Assembly (NCBI GenBank): GCA_023052935.1
Contig: CM041292.1
Span: 99,805,587-99,869,586, forward strand
Direction of reading: 5' to 3'
Length of the DNA stretch: 64,000 nt
Origin: Piezodorus guildinii
Taxonomy: Eukaryota; Arthropoda; Insecta; Hemiptera; Pentatomidae
Shown here: in pieces, positions 44,036 to 55,247 of the stretch
Layout of the letters: each line of letters starts with the position of its first letter
Position numbering within the stretch: position 1 is the stretch's first letter
Translations under genes and position numbers: made by a program
The notes under the pieces: generated by a model
Databases searched by the model: none
Told to the model about the DNA's origin: nothing
What the model saw: the letters and a program-made list of their open reading frames with translations, nothing else

Positions 44036-44974
44036 TATTAAACACTTTTCCAGTCTGTAATAAGCTTATTTTTTTAACTAAGTTATAAAAGAACAATGTT
44101 AATGTAAAAAAAGATGATGTGTAAGTTGATTTCTCGCATACTTTACAACCTTGTTATAGTAATTTAAGGGGTGTAATTTGGGAACTTGCAAGACGAAAGG
44201 ACTAAAACAACTTGGTTTTGTTGGAAAGAGAAGAAATGCTTGAAAGTCCCCCTAGGACGTGCCGTGCCGAAACTCGTCCAACTGCCCTCACTTTTTTAAT
44301 TCGCTCCCCTCCCCTTCTAACGCTGCAGTGCCGCTTTGGAAGAAAACTTGTACGGAAATTGGGGGGTAGAGGCTGCATGCAAAGCAGACGACCCTGTTGG
44401 AATTTCCTTTGAACTATAAGAAGAAAAGTTGGGCTCGACCCCACTTAAAGAGCTGGGACGTGGCCAGTTTACGACTTACAGGTGCAGCTTCCAGGACAAC
44501 ATCCCTCCTTTATGTTTAATCAGGATAATGCACTTTATATTTATACTGAGGGGAGCGCCATCATACAGAGGGTTTCATACACTTTCCGCCCACCGTTGGG
44601 AAATGGGTCATCTCTATCTTTATTCTTGTCCTAGTTCCCTTGATCGTAAAAACAACAATATACATCCTCAGCAGTAAATTATTAGTTCATTGAAATAAAT
44701 AATAACATTTTAATGCCATTTTTATAGTGAAAATACATAATCTTCATAATTGTATTGTAAGAGGCAGGTAAGATGCTCGAGTGTGCCATACTATAGCCGA
44801 TCTTACTTCAATGTTCGATTTTATTTTTATTTTAATTTATTTATTTATTATGGCTTTTCAACCAACAAGGGTCATATGCACCCTATTCTACAATTTCAAT
44901 TCCTAACTAAAAGTTGTAATTTAAATATTTTGAAACATATTGGTTGATTTTAAACATAACATTAATTTCTTAAT
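44036..44974. other. Gene-free stretch with a richer-GC patch
   Basis: About 44200-44650 is notably GC-richer (GTCCCCCTAGGACGTGCCG, GTGCCGCTTTGG) with short ORFs on both strands but no known domain. It matches no repeat in the window. Confidence 0.4.
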
Positions 44975-45310
44975 TTGTCTTATACCTGGAATAGTGCATC
45001 ATCATCATGTGCATTTCTAGACAAATGTTTTTGTCGTTTATTTTCGTAACCATAGCATTCAGTAATGATATGAGGGACTGCAAGAGGTACTCCACACGAG
45101 ATACGAGTACACTCAGGCGGGGGCTTTTATCCATTAAATACTGATGGGTGAGACGAGTATGCCCAATTCTTAAACGAACCAAAACGATTTCTTCCTTTCG
45201 GGTCAGCTGAATATCGGCTTTGTCCTACGAACATAAGGGTCTACTATCCTGAGCTTATTGTACCTCGCTACCGCCCAGATCAGTTACCATACCTGCCACG
45301 TGTTTTCCTT
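44975..45310 (-). pseudogene. I-like LINE C-terminal relic
   Basis: On the minus strand: NKLRIVDPYVRR, a stop, then EEIVLVRLRIGHTRLTHQYLMDKSP, matching NKLRLIRPRVG...EEVVLARLRIGHSRLTHGYLM of LINE 1. A frameshift follows before the C..C...H zinc tail. Confidence 0.78.
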
Positions 45311-45370
45311 TGTCAATGTTCGATTTAATTTCATTTAATATAAACAATATATTTTTCCATTGTTTTTAAC

Positions 45371-46000
45371 ATGCCTGTTCTCTCACCTTTTATATTAAAA
45401 AACCAACTTGACGATATATCTAGTTGGACTGCAAAGTATAAAGTAGAAATGAATAAAACAAAGAGTTTCTTCATTGTTTTCATGCTTAAACATGGTAAAT
45501 GTCCGGATGTACATATCAACTATATACTGATACTTACATTAGAAGATGTATGATATCAGTAACATCAGTAAGAAGAGTAACATGGAGGACCTACATTGGA
45601 CTCAAAAGAAAAGAGCTGACCGAACGATTTGGACTATTATCTAGTCTACTTGACAATCGACCAATCACTCAAATTACTAGAGTACATAGTATTCATAAAA
45701 TCCCTATGGACGTACAGGATGAAGCAATAAGGCTCTGCCTAAACTTCCATGATTTGAAATAATTCTGTCTTTCCAATCTAACGTTTTGCGAAAATTCTTA
45801 GATGCACCATTCTATGAGACAAACAAATTACTAAACAAGGGCTTGGACTTGCTCACAGTTCCAGATACTCATACAAAAGATTATTTTTTCACGTCTGACT
45901 GACTTACAATATAATCCCATCGATCCAAACGCTTAAATCCACCACCAGTCAGTGTATACAACACCTCTCCTTTCGTCGCCCTCCGGACAACTTTTGAGGC
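45371..46000 (+). pseudogene. Decayed Jockey-like RT/thumb relic
   Basis: Broken pieces in order: DDISSWTAKYKVEMNKTKSF, VTWRTYIGLKRKELTERFGL and RKFLDAPFYETNKLL. These correspond to the thumb region of Jockey ORF2 (WNPHTRLKRQELNRRFGQL, VLRTIVNAPYYVSN). Many indels. Confidence 0.68.
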
Positions 46001-47356
46001 GTTAGCCAAAAGATTCCCTGAATTAACCATTCAGAAGATAACATATTTGCTTAATGTAATATTAGAATATCTAACTCTGGCTACCTTACTATGTAACTAT
46101 CTTACTCTTCTTAAATCTCAATATCTTACTTTGTATCTCTAAGACTGTGCGGGAAGTTATAGAGGCTCTAAGGATTGAAATGGAGCAAAAAGATAGGCAA
46201 AGAATCAAGGAAACAAATACCAAAACTCATAGAAATGGTGAACAAAATAAGCATATAATACATTAAAGTTTCGTCTTCAGTGACAGTTTTGGGGTAAGTT
46301 ATATGATCTATATCTGTAAACTAGAGTGATCAGTGTGACCTGAGCCTGAGAAAAAGGTAATTCCTAAAGGGACCTAACAAAGGACAATTGTTAAAGGAAA
46401 TAAATAGTGACGACACAAAAAACGTTACATAAGACAAAAGGTTTTATTATAAAAGTTAATAATATTAGTCTATCAATTTGCATAATGTGTTCTTCACCAT
46501 CATTAATGTTGTACGAGAACACGGTTTTGTCGTTCCCTAGATTCCATTACCTCGACGACATGGAGTAGCCCACAATTAGCCTAATCTCCGAGTACAGCCG
46601 CTACAAAATTAAACAGGGCCCGCTAAAGAGAGGGACAATTGGAGATCCGAAGGGAGTATCGATCAGGAGGAGAGGACGCTAAATCAAAGAGGGAGCAATT
46701 ACTTTGTTAGGGGCCATTTATCTAGTGCCCTACCCTATCTACCTCCTCCAATATCTCCCTTCTATGGCGCCACTTTTAATTGGGTCACTGGTCCTGTCTT
46801 CGTTCCTGAATATGTCTTCGGGGGGCCGTTGCCAGGCCGCATGCGATGACCAGAAACCCAATCCGGACAAAAGGATCTCGCCGCGAATAGTTACTGACAG
46901 AATTATTAATATGTTACATTCCTGCAAAGCACTACAGTAAATATTAAAATGTTAATTTCTTATGTCCACGAAAGAAGAACAGTTAATTTAAGTCTTAATA
47001 TAAATCAAACATAATCAGAGAACATCAATGTATTCCTAGAGCGAGTACCCATAAACCTTCGCAGTACTCATGTTCTAAGATCAAACAAGATATGACAAAA
47101 GATAAAGATATGGGAAAGTTATGTATTAAAATATTTATATTACACGCATAGTTGATAAAGCTTTCAAAAAATCCAAAAGTTAAGTTCTCAGCAAAATACT
47201 AGACTCGACGTTAGATGTGTAACAGGACTGATGCAAGAGAGGTTATAAATACAGAGCAAAAAGGTCATGTGGTTTGTCACTGCTTCATACATATTTAGGT
47301 TTTGTTCTTTTCATATTTATTTAAAGCTGTTTTTTATTTCTTACATTATTTATTTA
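46001..47356. other. Gene-free stretch with a GC-richer patch at about 46520-46920
   Basis: The patch (CTACCTCCTCCAATATCTCC, TTCGGGGGGCCGTTGCC, GATCTCGCCGCG) has short overlapping ORFs on both strands without known domains. It resembles neither the LINEs nor the SINEs seen here. Confidence 0.45.
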
Positions 47357-47505
47357 ATGTCACTTTATGCTACTATGGCTACAGCTGGAGTCCTAAATTT
47401 TGCCTATCCAGTTTTCATTAGGATAGGGATCTTTAACCAGTACCTGACATCGCACAAGCTCGGGCCCACCTTTTAACATCCCCTCCGAATACTTAGCTAT
47501 AAACA
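47357..47505 (-). mobile_element. SINE family C, copy 3 (partial)
   Basis: ATGTCACTTTATGCTACTATGGCT at its left edge is the inverted 3' end. TAGGATAGGGATCTTTAACCAGTACC matches the body in reverse. The tRNA-like head is missing. Confidence 0.72.
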
Positions 47506-48670
47506 GCTCCTTATTTTTTAACATGAACATGTGCGTAGGCAGATGGAAGCGTTGAGGGTCGCGGCCTAAATTATTGGCAAATCAAAGATAAAAAAACAAA
47601 AATAAGCTCTTATGATAAGAAATGATAAAGACTACATAATCTCCAAATTAATATGTATATGCACAGTGTTTTGAAGAAATAGCTATTTCTGAAAAACTAG
47701 ATCCTATATGGCCTCCTCCTCCCTAATTATTGTCAATCTCAGAAAAATCCTGCGTAGTCCTTGACTGTGAAAGCCGATCTGTAGCAACTATGCCAAGGGT
47801 AGGAGGTGGTAAAACGTTGATGGATGGACATGATATTAAGATCAAGGCTAATAAAAAAGTAATAAAAGTGGGAAGCAAAAAAAAGTGGGATGGTAGAGTA
47901 AGTCTTAAGTCTTAAGAATACAATACACCTCAATTCTCTGGAAAATTTTCATCTTATCGGTACGTTTATACACACTTCTGCTTCTTCAATGGCAGTCTCT
48001 TCAGCAGTAAATTGAATTAGTTATCTAAGTCGGAATTTCAAAAATCTGTACCACAAACTGTTATGTAAAATTTTTTATCAAATGAACATTTTTTTTTTTT
48101 TTTTTTTATAACTTACTTCTACAATCATCAGGGACAAAATGATGTATTTTCATTTTGTTTCTAATAATTTTGTATGGAAAAATTATAAAGATGCGGAGTG
48201 TAAAATTTTTAATCGCCCAATATGAATTATTCGAATATAGTATAATTGAATAGATGTTGGTTGGGGATGTAGTCATGTAAACCCGTCAATTAAGAGAACA
48301 TAACTTATTGTGCAGAAGTTTCGGCCTAAATTTTATATAATCTTCAGTTCTATGAAAAAAAAAGATAACCAATTGTTCAAAAAAATATATAAAGCAAAAA
48401 TATTTATAGAAAGCAATAAGACAGTATAAAGAGAAATTGTGTATCGTAAGTAATTAAGAGAAAAATAAAAAGATGATGTGTAATGGGAATAATGCTAATG
48501 GGCATAGCTCTTCACTGAAGAAAATGATAAATAATAAAAAATCTTGATCAGTTAAACTACATATTTTGTTTACTTATGAATCGTTTGGACTCCATTACTA
48601 TAAATACAACCTCTTATATTTAAAACAGCCTGGTGCTTGAATTTATTTGTATGGATTATATTGTATTGTA
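47506..48670. other. Gene-free AT-rich stretch
   Basis: Nothing recognised; a T run of about 20 lies at 48091-48108. Confidence 0.4.
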
Positions 48671-48960
48671 GGGAACGGCATGGTATATTAGATAGAGCAC
48701 TAGTCCGCTGTCTTCTGGGGTCCTGGATTTAAATCCCGGCTAAGACGAAATATAATTTATTCTGTTATTTTGACCGGGGGACGACCCCGGGGCACACTCA
48801 GCCTTTATAAAGTGGGTTCCCGAAACGGGGTTAAAAGAAGCGTGATCTCCGCCGAACCACCTCATTTCGTTGGCCTAAAAATAGTACAAATCTTTAAATG
48901 TACTGAGCCAAAGACTCTTCGTTGGTTGTAGAGGTACAGGATTTTTTATTTTATTTTAAT
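48671..48960 (+). mobile_element. tRNA-derived SINE, family A, copy 4
   Basis: The only long copy on the plus strand. Head GGCATGGTATATTAGATAGAGC (A box) and GGATTTAAATCCC (B box, about 48725-48737). The body has CAGCCTTTATAAAGTGGG and AAATGTACTGAGCC, then GTACAGGATTTTTTATTTTATTTT, a T-rich tail. Confidence 0.87.
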
Positions 48961-49017
48961 TTACTCTGCTTAGGATATTTTTCTTATATACATATACATA
49001 CACACACACACATACAT

Positions 49018-49030
49018 AATTTAAAATTTG

Positions 49031-49127
<97 letters not shown>

Positions 49128-49155
49128 TATATATATATATATATTATATATATAT

Positions 49156-49203
<48 letters not shown>

Positions 49204-49216
49204 CAAATTTTAAATT
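49018..49216. repeat. AT hairpin: TA array with perfect inverted flanks
   Basis: TAATTTAAAATTTGTATAT at the left is the exact reverse complement of ATATACAAATTTTAAATTA at the right, with about 160 bp of TA repeats (broken by TATATTATATAT) between. The whole ~200 bp can fold into one hairpin. ORFs of repeated YIYI here are accidental. Confidence 0.85.
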
Positions 49217-49849
49217 ATTTAATTATTTGTTTCTTATATAGCACTTTGTTTTATTATATGTTTATTTATTTGTTCCATATTTTTTATTAAACATGTCCAA
49301 ATTAATCCAAATAAACCTAACAGACTCCATGGTTATGCAGTAATAAATAATAATCGTTATAATAAATATTAAAAACAAACATGGAGGCGACAAGGCACAG
49401 CATTTAAATCACAAAAAATATTTAATGATTAAGATCCATTGGAGAGACTGATTTACTCGCCTCTCCTGGAAATAACATTTTAACGAGATTTATAGCTCTA
49501 ATCTGCAATAGATAAGGTATAATGAGTGTGTGGTAATGAATGAGGGGCCAATCTATAATGATAAAGTTTGAAGAGGGCTTCTTGGTCATCGTTAATATTA
49601 TCGCTGATTTACCGTTCCTCCGGCCACAGCGAAAATTACCTCTACTAGATCTACGTTAAGGCGTAATCAATACAGTAAGAAATAAATAAAATTTACGAAA
49701 AATTAAAATTTTGTTTAATTTCAAATTTATTAAAATATCAGGGTGATCCTAATGAAATAAAAATTCAAAACTCTGAGTATTCAGCTTATTACGTTATATA
49801 TAAACAACAGATTCGTTATTTATTATATATGTATTATAAATTGAAGGAT
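49217..49849. other. Gene-free stretch
   Basis: About 49380-49680 is moderately GC-rich (ACTCGCCTCTCCTGG, CGTTCCTCCGGCCACAGCG) and matches no repeat; a possible conserved non-coding patch. Confidence 0.4.
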
Positions 49850-50100
49850 CCTTGGTATGGATACGTTCCTAACGTTTCTAAGACAACGCCCGTACAAGCA
49901 CATCACGCTCACCCCCCGAATTTCTGGGTACAATCTGTATAGAGGCTGAGTGTGCCATGGAAGGGTCTACCTATTCCAGGCTCTGGAAAAAGACAGTGGC
50001 TGAAATAAAAGACTAAATAACTATTCTACCACAGCCAAGGATGAACCCGGTACCCCGAGAATAGTATATTGGTGCTCGATCAACTAGTTCACACCAATCC
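49850..50100 (-). mobile_element. SINE family A, copy 5 (degenerate)
   Basis: GTATAGAGGCTGAGTGTGCC, AGGGTCTACCTATTCC, CTGAAATAAAAGACTAAATA and GGATGAACCCGGTACCCCGAG match copy 2 with many changes. Confidence 0.72.
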
Positions 50101-50436
50101 GATGTTAATTTTAAATAATCTTTAAAGTAACAAAGTAAATCATTAATTTTGTATTGTTTATAAAAATGTTTAACCAACTTATTTCCTTATATATTTATGT
50201 CTAGAAACAGGAGGTGTAGAGTTTCGTAACAGAAAACAGTAGCTTAGATTTAGGTTCTCAAGAAATTGAAATAAAGCATTTAACGCAACTAACAAAGCTA
50301 TTTTGAAAGTAACTAATGTCATATTGTTGCCTTTCTTTTTTTAAAAAATGGCATAAATATAGCAGAAATATAAAAAACGACATATATATACGTGTGTGTC
50401 ACTTTTTTTATTTATTTTTTTTTTTATCTCATTCAG
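50101..50436. other. Short gene-free stretch
   Basis: Nothing recognised. Confidence 0.4.
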
Positions 50437-50777
50437 AGTAAAACTTATATGATATTAAAGCCCATTAAATTTGAAATTGATATAGTTAGTTAAATTAAAA
50501 TCGTTAGAGCCGTTTTATATGAAATCGTAACATGGTGAAAAATGGATAGTATGAATTGGTTCTTCTGTTTCGCTGATTTTGATGAAAACGTTGCTGTAAC
50601 ATCTCGAGCGTAAAGCTATAAAAATTTGAAATTTTTGTTTTGTTAATGTGCTAGACTTACAACAAAGTCCTTTTCGTGTGACTTGTTATTTGGATTCTTA
50701 AATCGCGTATTTCCTATCAAAAATATAATTAAAAAATACTCAAGATCGCAATACTCTTCCTCACTATATATTTCGTA
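50437..50777 (+). repeat. Dispersed repeat D, copy 4
   Basis: ATGATATTAAAGCCCATTAAATT, GTATGAATTGGTTCTTCTG, AACATCTCGAGCGTAAAG, TTATTTGGATTC and AAGATCGCAATACTCTTCCT, then a decayed end hairpin. The microsatellite is absent in this copy. An RTE-like LINE inserted at its end. Confidence 0.75.
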
Positions 50778-50792
50778 TATAGGTAAGTAAAA
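50778..50792. repeat. Target-site duplication, left copy (RTE-like)
   Basis: TATAGGTAAGTAAAA is repeated exactly at 51649-51663. Confidence 0.88.
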
Positions 50793-51648
50793 GTTCCGAT
50801 TTTGGGGTATGATTTGGTACTGCTATGTGAAGACAAGGAAACCCTACAACTAAATACAAGTGTGTTGATAAAAACCGGTTAACAAATAGTTCTCGAATTA
50901 AATACCGATAAGACGAAATATATGATAAGTAGCAGAAATGGTGGCGATCTTGGTGGCGATATTGATATGTCAGGGCATACTTTTGAACACGTTGAGAAAT
51001 CAAGTATTGAGGTTCAATGATAACAAGAAAAAATGAAATCCAGGAAGAAATAAAGTCCCGGTTAAAGGTGGGAAATGCGTGTTATTATTCAGATGCTAAA
51101 TTACTTAGTTCGCGGCTTCTGTCTAAAACATAAAGGTTAGAATTTATAAAACGATTATTCTTCCGACGGTTCTTTACGGATGTGAAACGTGGCCGCTTAC
51201 TTTTAAGGATGAACTACGGCTTAATAAGGTTTTCGAAAAAAATGTACTGCATAAAATATTTGGTCCGGAGAGAGATGAGGCCACTGGTGAGTTTAGAAGG
51301 TTGCACAACGCGGAATTGCGGAACTTGTATCCTGTGAATATAATTGAGTTGATAGCATCGCGGAGACTCAAAAGGGGGCGTAAAGTTGTTAGGCTCGGTG
51401 GGGAACGGATTCCAAGAAAGTTGGTACTCGCTGAACCGACTGGTAGGCGTCCAAAAGGCAGGCAGAAGCGTCGATGGGAGGATTTCGTTATGGCTGATCT
51501 CGGGTCTTGGGCTTGAACGGTGAACATTGGTCGAGTCTGTTTAGGGAGACTTTGGTGGTATCGGCAACGCACCTTCGGGTTCGCTAAGCCTATTATTCTT
51601 ATTTTTAAGAAATTCTTAGATGTGTTTCATTATTGTTATTATTATTTT
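50793..51648 (+). mobile_element. 5'-truncated RTE-like LINE
   Basis: 856 bp between 15-bp direct repeats, so the truncated length is how it inserted. Translation in pieces: NTDKTKYMISSRNGG, RIYKTIILPTVLYGCETWPL, EKNVLHKIFGPERDEATGEF, RRLHNAELRNLY and GRRPKGRQKRRWEDFV. This is the thumb and C-terminal signature of RTE-type endonuclease-reverse transcriptases. A stop and a frameshift are present. The tail is a short TATT/ATT repeat (about 51629-51648) rather than poly(A), as is usual for RTE. Confidence 0.85.
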
Positions 51649-51663
51649 TATAGGTAAGTAAAA
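51649..51663. repeat. Target-site duplication, right copy (RTE-like)
   Basis: TATAGGTAAGTAAAA, identical to 50778-50792. Confidence 0.88.
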
Positions 51664-52143
51664 TTAACAATGTTGCTTATAGAATAAATCACAGCGATAA
51701 CAATAATACCTAAGAACATCTAAAAAAGTAAAAACAGCAAAAGAAAGAAGTTAAAACGTGGGCTTTAGAATATAATTACAGATAAAGCAAAACGTAAGTA
51801 AAGATTCGGGATCAGTGCAATTTTCAAGTTTAATTGCAACATTGAACATGTAATGTCAACAAGTTTTACCAAATTTCATTTGAGCAAAAATGGCCTCAAG
51901 GGGGCAAAGGAAATTTTTGCAAAAACAGATGACAAGTATTTCAACTATCAAAACATTCTTATAAATAAATTAAACTTTTTTATATCTCTATCGTATATCT
52001 ACCCCTACAAGTTTTGCTACAACCCTTAGTGGGTCATGGCCTCCTTAATTCCAATTTCATATTATAAAGTTCAATTCCAGGAAAATTCGAAAAGTGTATT
52101 CTATATACCGTAATGCTGCGGTATCGAAATGTATAAGCGCTGA

Positions 52144-52181
<38 letters not shown>

Positions 52182-52395
52182 TATACTTAAATATACTAGA
52201 TAAACTTGTTGTAAAACTTGTGAGAGAATGTAATGATTGCTAGTTTGAAGTCAATTAGATGTGGAATGATGAAATGTTAGGATCTCAGGCGCCGGATAGC
52301 GAAATAAAGGTTAGACAGCTATTGATATATTCCTGACCAATATTAGGCATTATAAGACTTAATATTGCTTGTTTACAATAAATTGATTAAAATAG
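51664..52395. other. Gene-free stretch with a TA microsatellite
   Basis: The TA tract is at about 52148-52177. No genes. Confidence 0.5.
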
Positions 52396-52407
52396 GAGTA
52401 AACCATT

Positions 52408-52410
<3 letters not shown>
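52396..52410. repeat. Target-site duplication, left copy (LINE 3)
   Basis: GAGTAAACCATTATA is repeated exactly at 57271-57285. Confidence 0.9.

Positions 52411-52446
<36 letters not shown>
52411..52446 (-). repeat. GATA tetranucleotide tail of LINE 3
   Basis: Nine GATA units lie exactly between the TSD and the 3' UTR, so they are the element's 3' tail and not an independent microsatellite. Confidence 0.85.
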
Positions 52447-52447
<1 letters not shown>

Positions 52448-52722
52448 CTGTTTTTTTATTTTTTCTTTCAGCATATTACAACAAAAATATAACATATAAA
52501 AAAACATTAATAGAACTATGGTCTTTTAGACCGTCTAGTCCGGAGCCGACCTGTTTAATTTTATAATTTATATAACAGTAACTATATTCATATACGATAC
52601 ACTACACAATAACAGTAAACTAATCTCACTCACTGATTCAACTATTTCATTATCAGGCTCAAAACAACAAAACAATAACAATAATAAAAAACAATTACAT
52701 ATATATAAATATATTACAATTT

Positions 52723-53753
52723 TTAAATATAGTTAAACTCTTTTATAAGTTTATATCTGTAGGGCCATGCTATTTTACAATATTTATACACAGCCATCCA
52801 GTTCTGTCCATTAAGATAGTTTATTACTTCATCGGTGTTTAAATAATTCTTTCCGAAACACCTTATTCTAATTTTAGATAAAATGGGACATATGGCGAGG
52901 AAATGAAAGGTATTTTCTACTTCTTTTCTGTTACAAAGCGAACACATCACATTGTTATTTGACCAAAATCTATTATAGTTGAGGTATACCAATTCACATC
53001 TAACATTAAATATCCATTTCGCCCCATTAAAACTTAATTTGGTATCAAACAAATATTGCGTCCCATTATCATGATCTAAGTTTTTATATATAAACATTTT
53101 CTCTGAGACTATAGCCCTTTGTAAAAATTTTGATCTGTAAATACCTATCAGTGATTGTCTAAATTGTTGTAAGATTAGAGCCCAGTTATATTTGTTTTTA
53201 AGTTGAATGTCTATTGAAATATTATGTTTTTCAGCCAGTTCTCTTACATCTTTAATCCAGAAAATATTTTGTTTGATGACTTCCTCATTTATGAAATGTG
53301 GCAGTCTATTATTTGGTAGATTTTTAACTTTTAGAATGTAGTTATTTTGAATTTTTAAAGTTTCCACGAACATTGGGACTATTTTTGTTTCGATGTGTAG
53401 CTGGTATGATGGTGTGGCTTGTGGCAGGCTAAATAATTTTTTAATAAAATAATATAAAAGTTTTTCAGTTTCTATATATTCCTATATATCCTATATATTT
53501 CTATATATCCTGCCTGAGCTCCATATCCTATGAATGATTTAAAAACGGCATTAAATACTTCAAGTTTTGGTTTATAGGGTATACTGTTGTTTAATAGGAA
53601 ATTTTTCCATATGGAGTTGATTGCCATTTTTGCTTTTGATAACTTTTGCTGTAGATGTTTTTTTAAGGATAGTGTGGGTGTAAGGATAATACCCAGGTAT
53701 TTATATTCATTTACTACCTCTATTGCTTGGTTATTGAAAAACCATTTTTCATT
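52723..53753 (-). pseudogene. LINE 3 ORF2, C-terminal part
   Basis: After a TGA at 53754-53756 the frame continues as NEKWFFNNQAIEVVNEYKYLGII...SIWKNFL...GYGAQAG, the post-RT thumb. A tandem expansion of TATATAGGA-like units (about 53470-53515) then breaks the frame. From about 53373 a clean 216-codon ORF follows with a CSLCNRKEVENTFHFLAIC zinc-finger-like motif (CX2C...H...C), common at the C-terminus of LINE ORF2 proteins. Confidence 0.8.
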
Positions 53754-55247
53754 TCACCCACGTTTACCTCCTCCATTTCTGAAAATTAATATTTTAGACT
53801 TATTTAAATTGACCTCTAGATTCCACATTTGGCAATATTTTTCCATATCCTTTATCATTAGCTGTAATGTTTTAGGGTCAGTTGCTACCAATGTGATATC
53901 GTCCGCATATGCCAGTAATTTTATTTTCCTTTCATTCAAACTAATGCCACCGCACAGGCTGTCCTCTAAATCGTTGATGAAGCAGGAGAAAAGAAAAGGG
54001 CTCAAAACACAACCCTGCCTAAGTCCGTTTTCGGTCTTAAATTGTGATGTTAAACCCTGTTGGCTCCAAACTCTTGTTTCCGCTTCCTCATACAGGCTCT
54101 TTATTATGCGTATTATTCTATATGATATTCCCAGTTGGCTCAGTTTATAAAATAGTGCCTGTCTATCGATTTTATCAAAAGCCGCCTTAAAATCAATGAA
54201 AAAACTATATACTTTTATTCTCTTTATTTTTAAATTAAGTTTTATAATGCTCATTAAGCAGAATATGTTATCTATAGTAGAGTACTGCTTTCGGAAACCT
54301 GCCTGGAATTCATTAATTTTATTTTCAACATCTGCCCATTCAGATAACCTTAAATTAATTAAAGCCGTAAATAATTTGCTTATTGTATTTCCGAGCGTTA
54401 TTCCTCTATAGTTCTGTACTAAATTTTTTTCTCCTGATTTGTGCAATGGTAAAATCATGTATTCCTTAAAACATTTAGGTACCTCACCTATATCCATAAT
54501 TTTATTATAACATTTCAATAGCCTACTTAAGAATTCGTCAGGTGCGTTTTTATAATACTCTTAAGGGACACGGTCAAGGCCAGGTGCTTTGTTTGCTTTA
54601 GTCTTGTTTATAATAGCTTTTAATTCAGGTAGAGTAAAGGGATTATCGAGAAATGTATCCTGTAGCAGTGGTTCAGCATATTGTATACATACTGGGCTTA
54701 GTTGTTCATTTTACATATTATAAAAATAATCTTCCCATTCTTGAACTCTTATCTCATTACTTATCATGAAATTATGGTTTTTAAACTTTCTAACTATTTC
54801 CCAGAAGCCTTTTGTGTCTTTAACATACTTAAACTTTTCTATCGTTTCATTATAATAAATTTTCTTTTTTTCTCTGCATAACTGCTTATAGTACTTATTA
54901 TGCTGAGTATACAATAACCTGTCATCCGGTATATTATTTTTCCTGTATTTATTTAGAAGCCTGAATGATTGTTTTCTTACTTTTATACACTCCTTGTCGA
55001 ACCAAATTTCTTTTCTAGTTTTTCTTGAGTCATAGTTGCTATTTATTGATGATTGTTTAATAATTTTAACTAACCACTCTACTTCATTTATCAATAAACC
55101 TTCTTCCATCTTCCCATTTTCCATATTTTTTCTAATTTTACCCTGATATTTTTCCCTTATTTCTAATGCCCAGTTTAACTTTGGGGGTAGTTTGACTGTA
55201 TTTTCATAGTTGCTATTTAATTCAATTTCTAATGTCACGACTATCGC
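53754..55247 (-). pseudogene. LINE 3 ORF2, linker and reverse transcriptase
   Basis: Starts in a new frame after a one-base slip at about 55248 (SDHM then AIVVTLEIELN). The ~175-codon linker is rich in Lys. In-frame TAA codons at 54711-54713 (after DYFYNM) and 54561-54563 (after DRVP) interrupt it. The RT core is NYRGITLGNTISKLF, FRKQYSTIDN, SFFIDFKAAFDKIDR, NGLRQGCVLSPFLFSCF and the catalytic YADD (LLAYADDITLVATD). Confidence 0.87.

Noticed and set aside
46704..46940. 78-codon ORF in a GC-richer patch
   Set aside because: It starts at TTG, has no known domain, and overlaps an equally open minus-strand frame. I keep it only as a patch to check for conservation.
49028..49213. ORF of repeated YIYIYI (also at 23940-24235 and 59937-60292)
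   Set aside because: These are translations of TA microsatellites on either strand, not genes.
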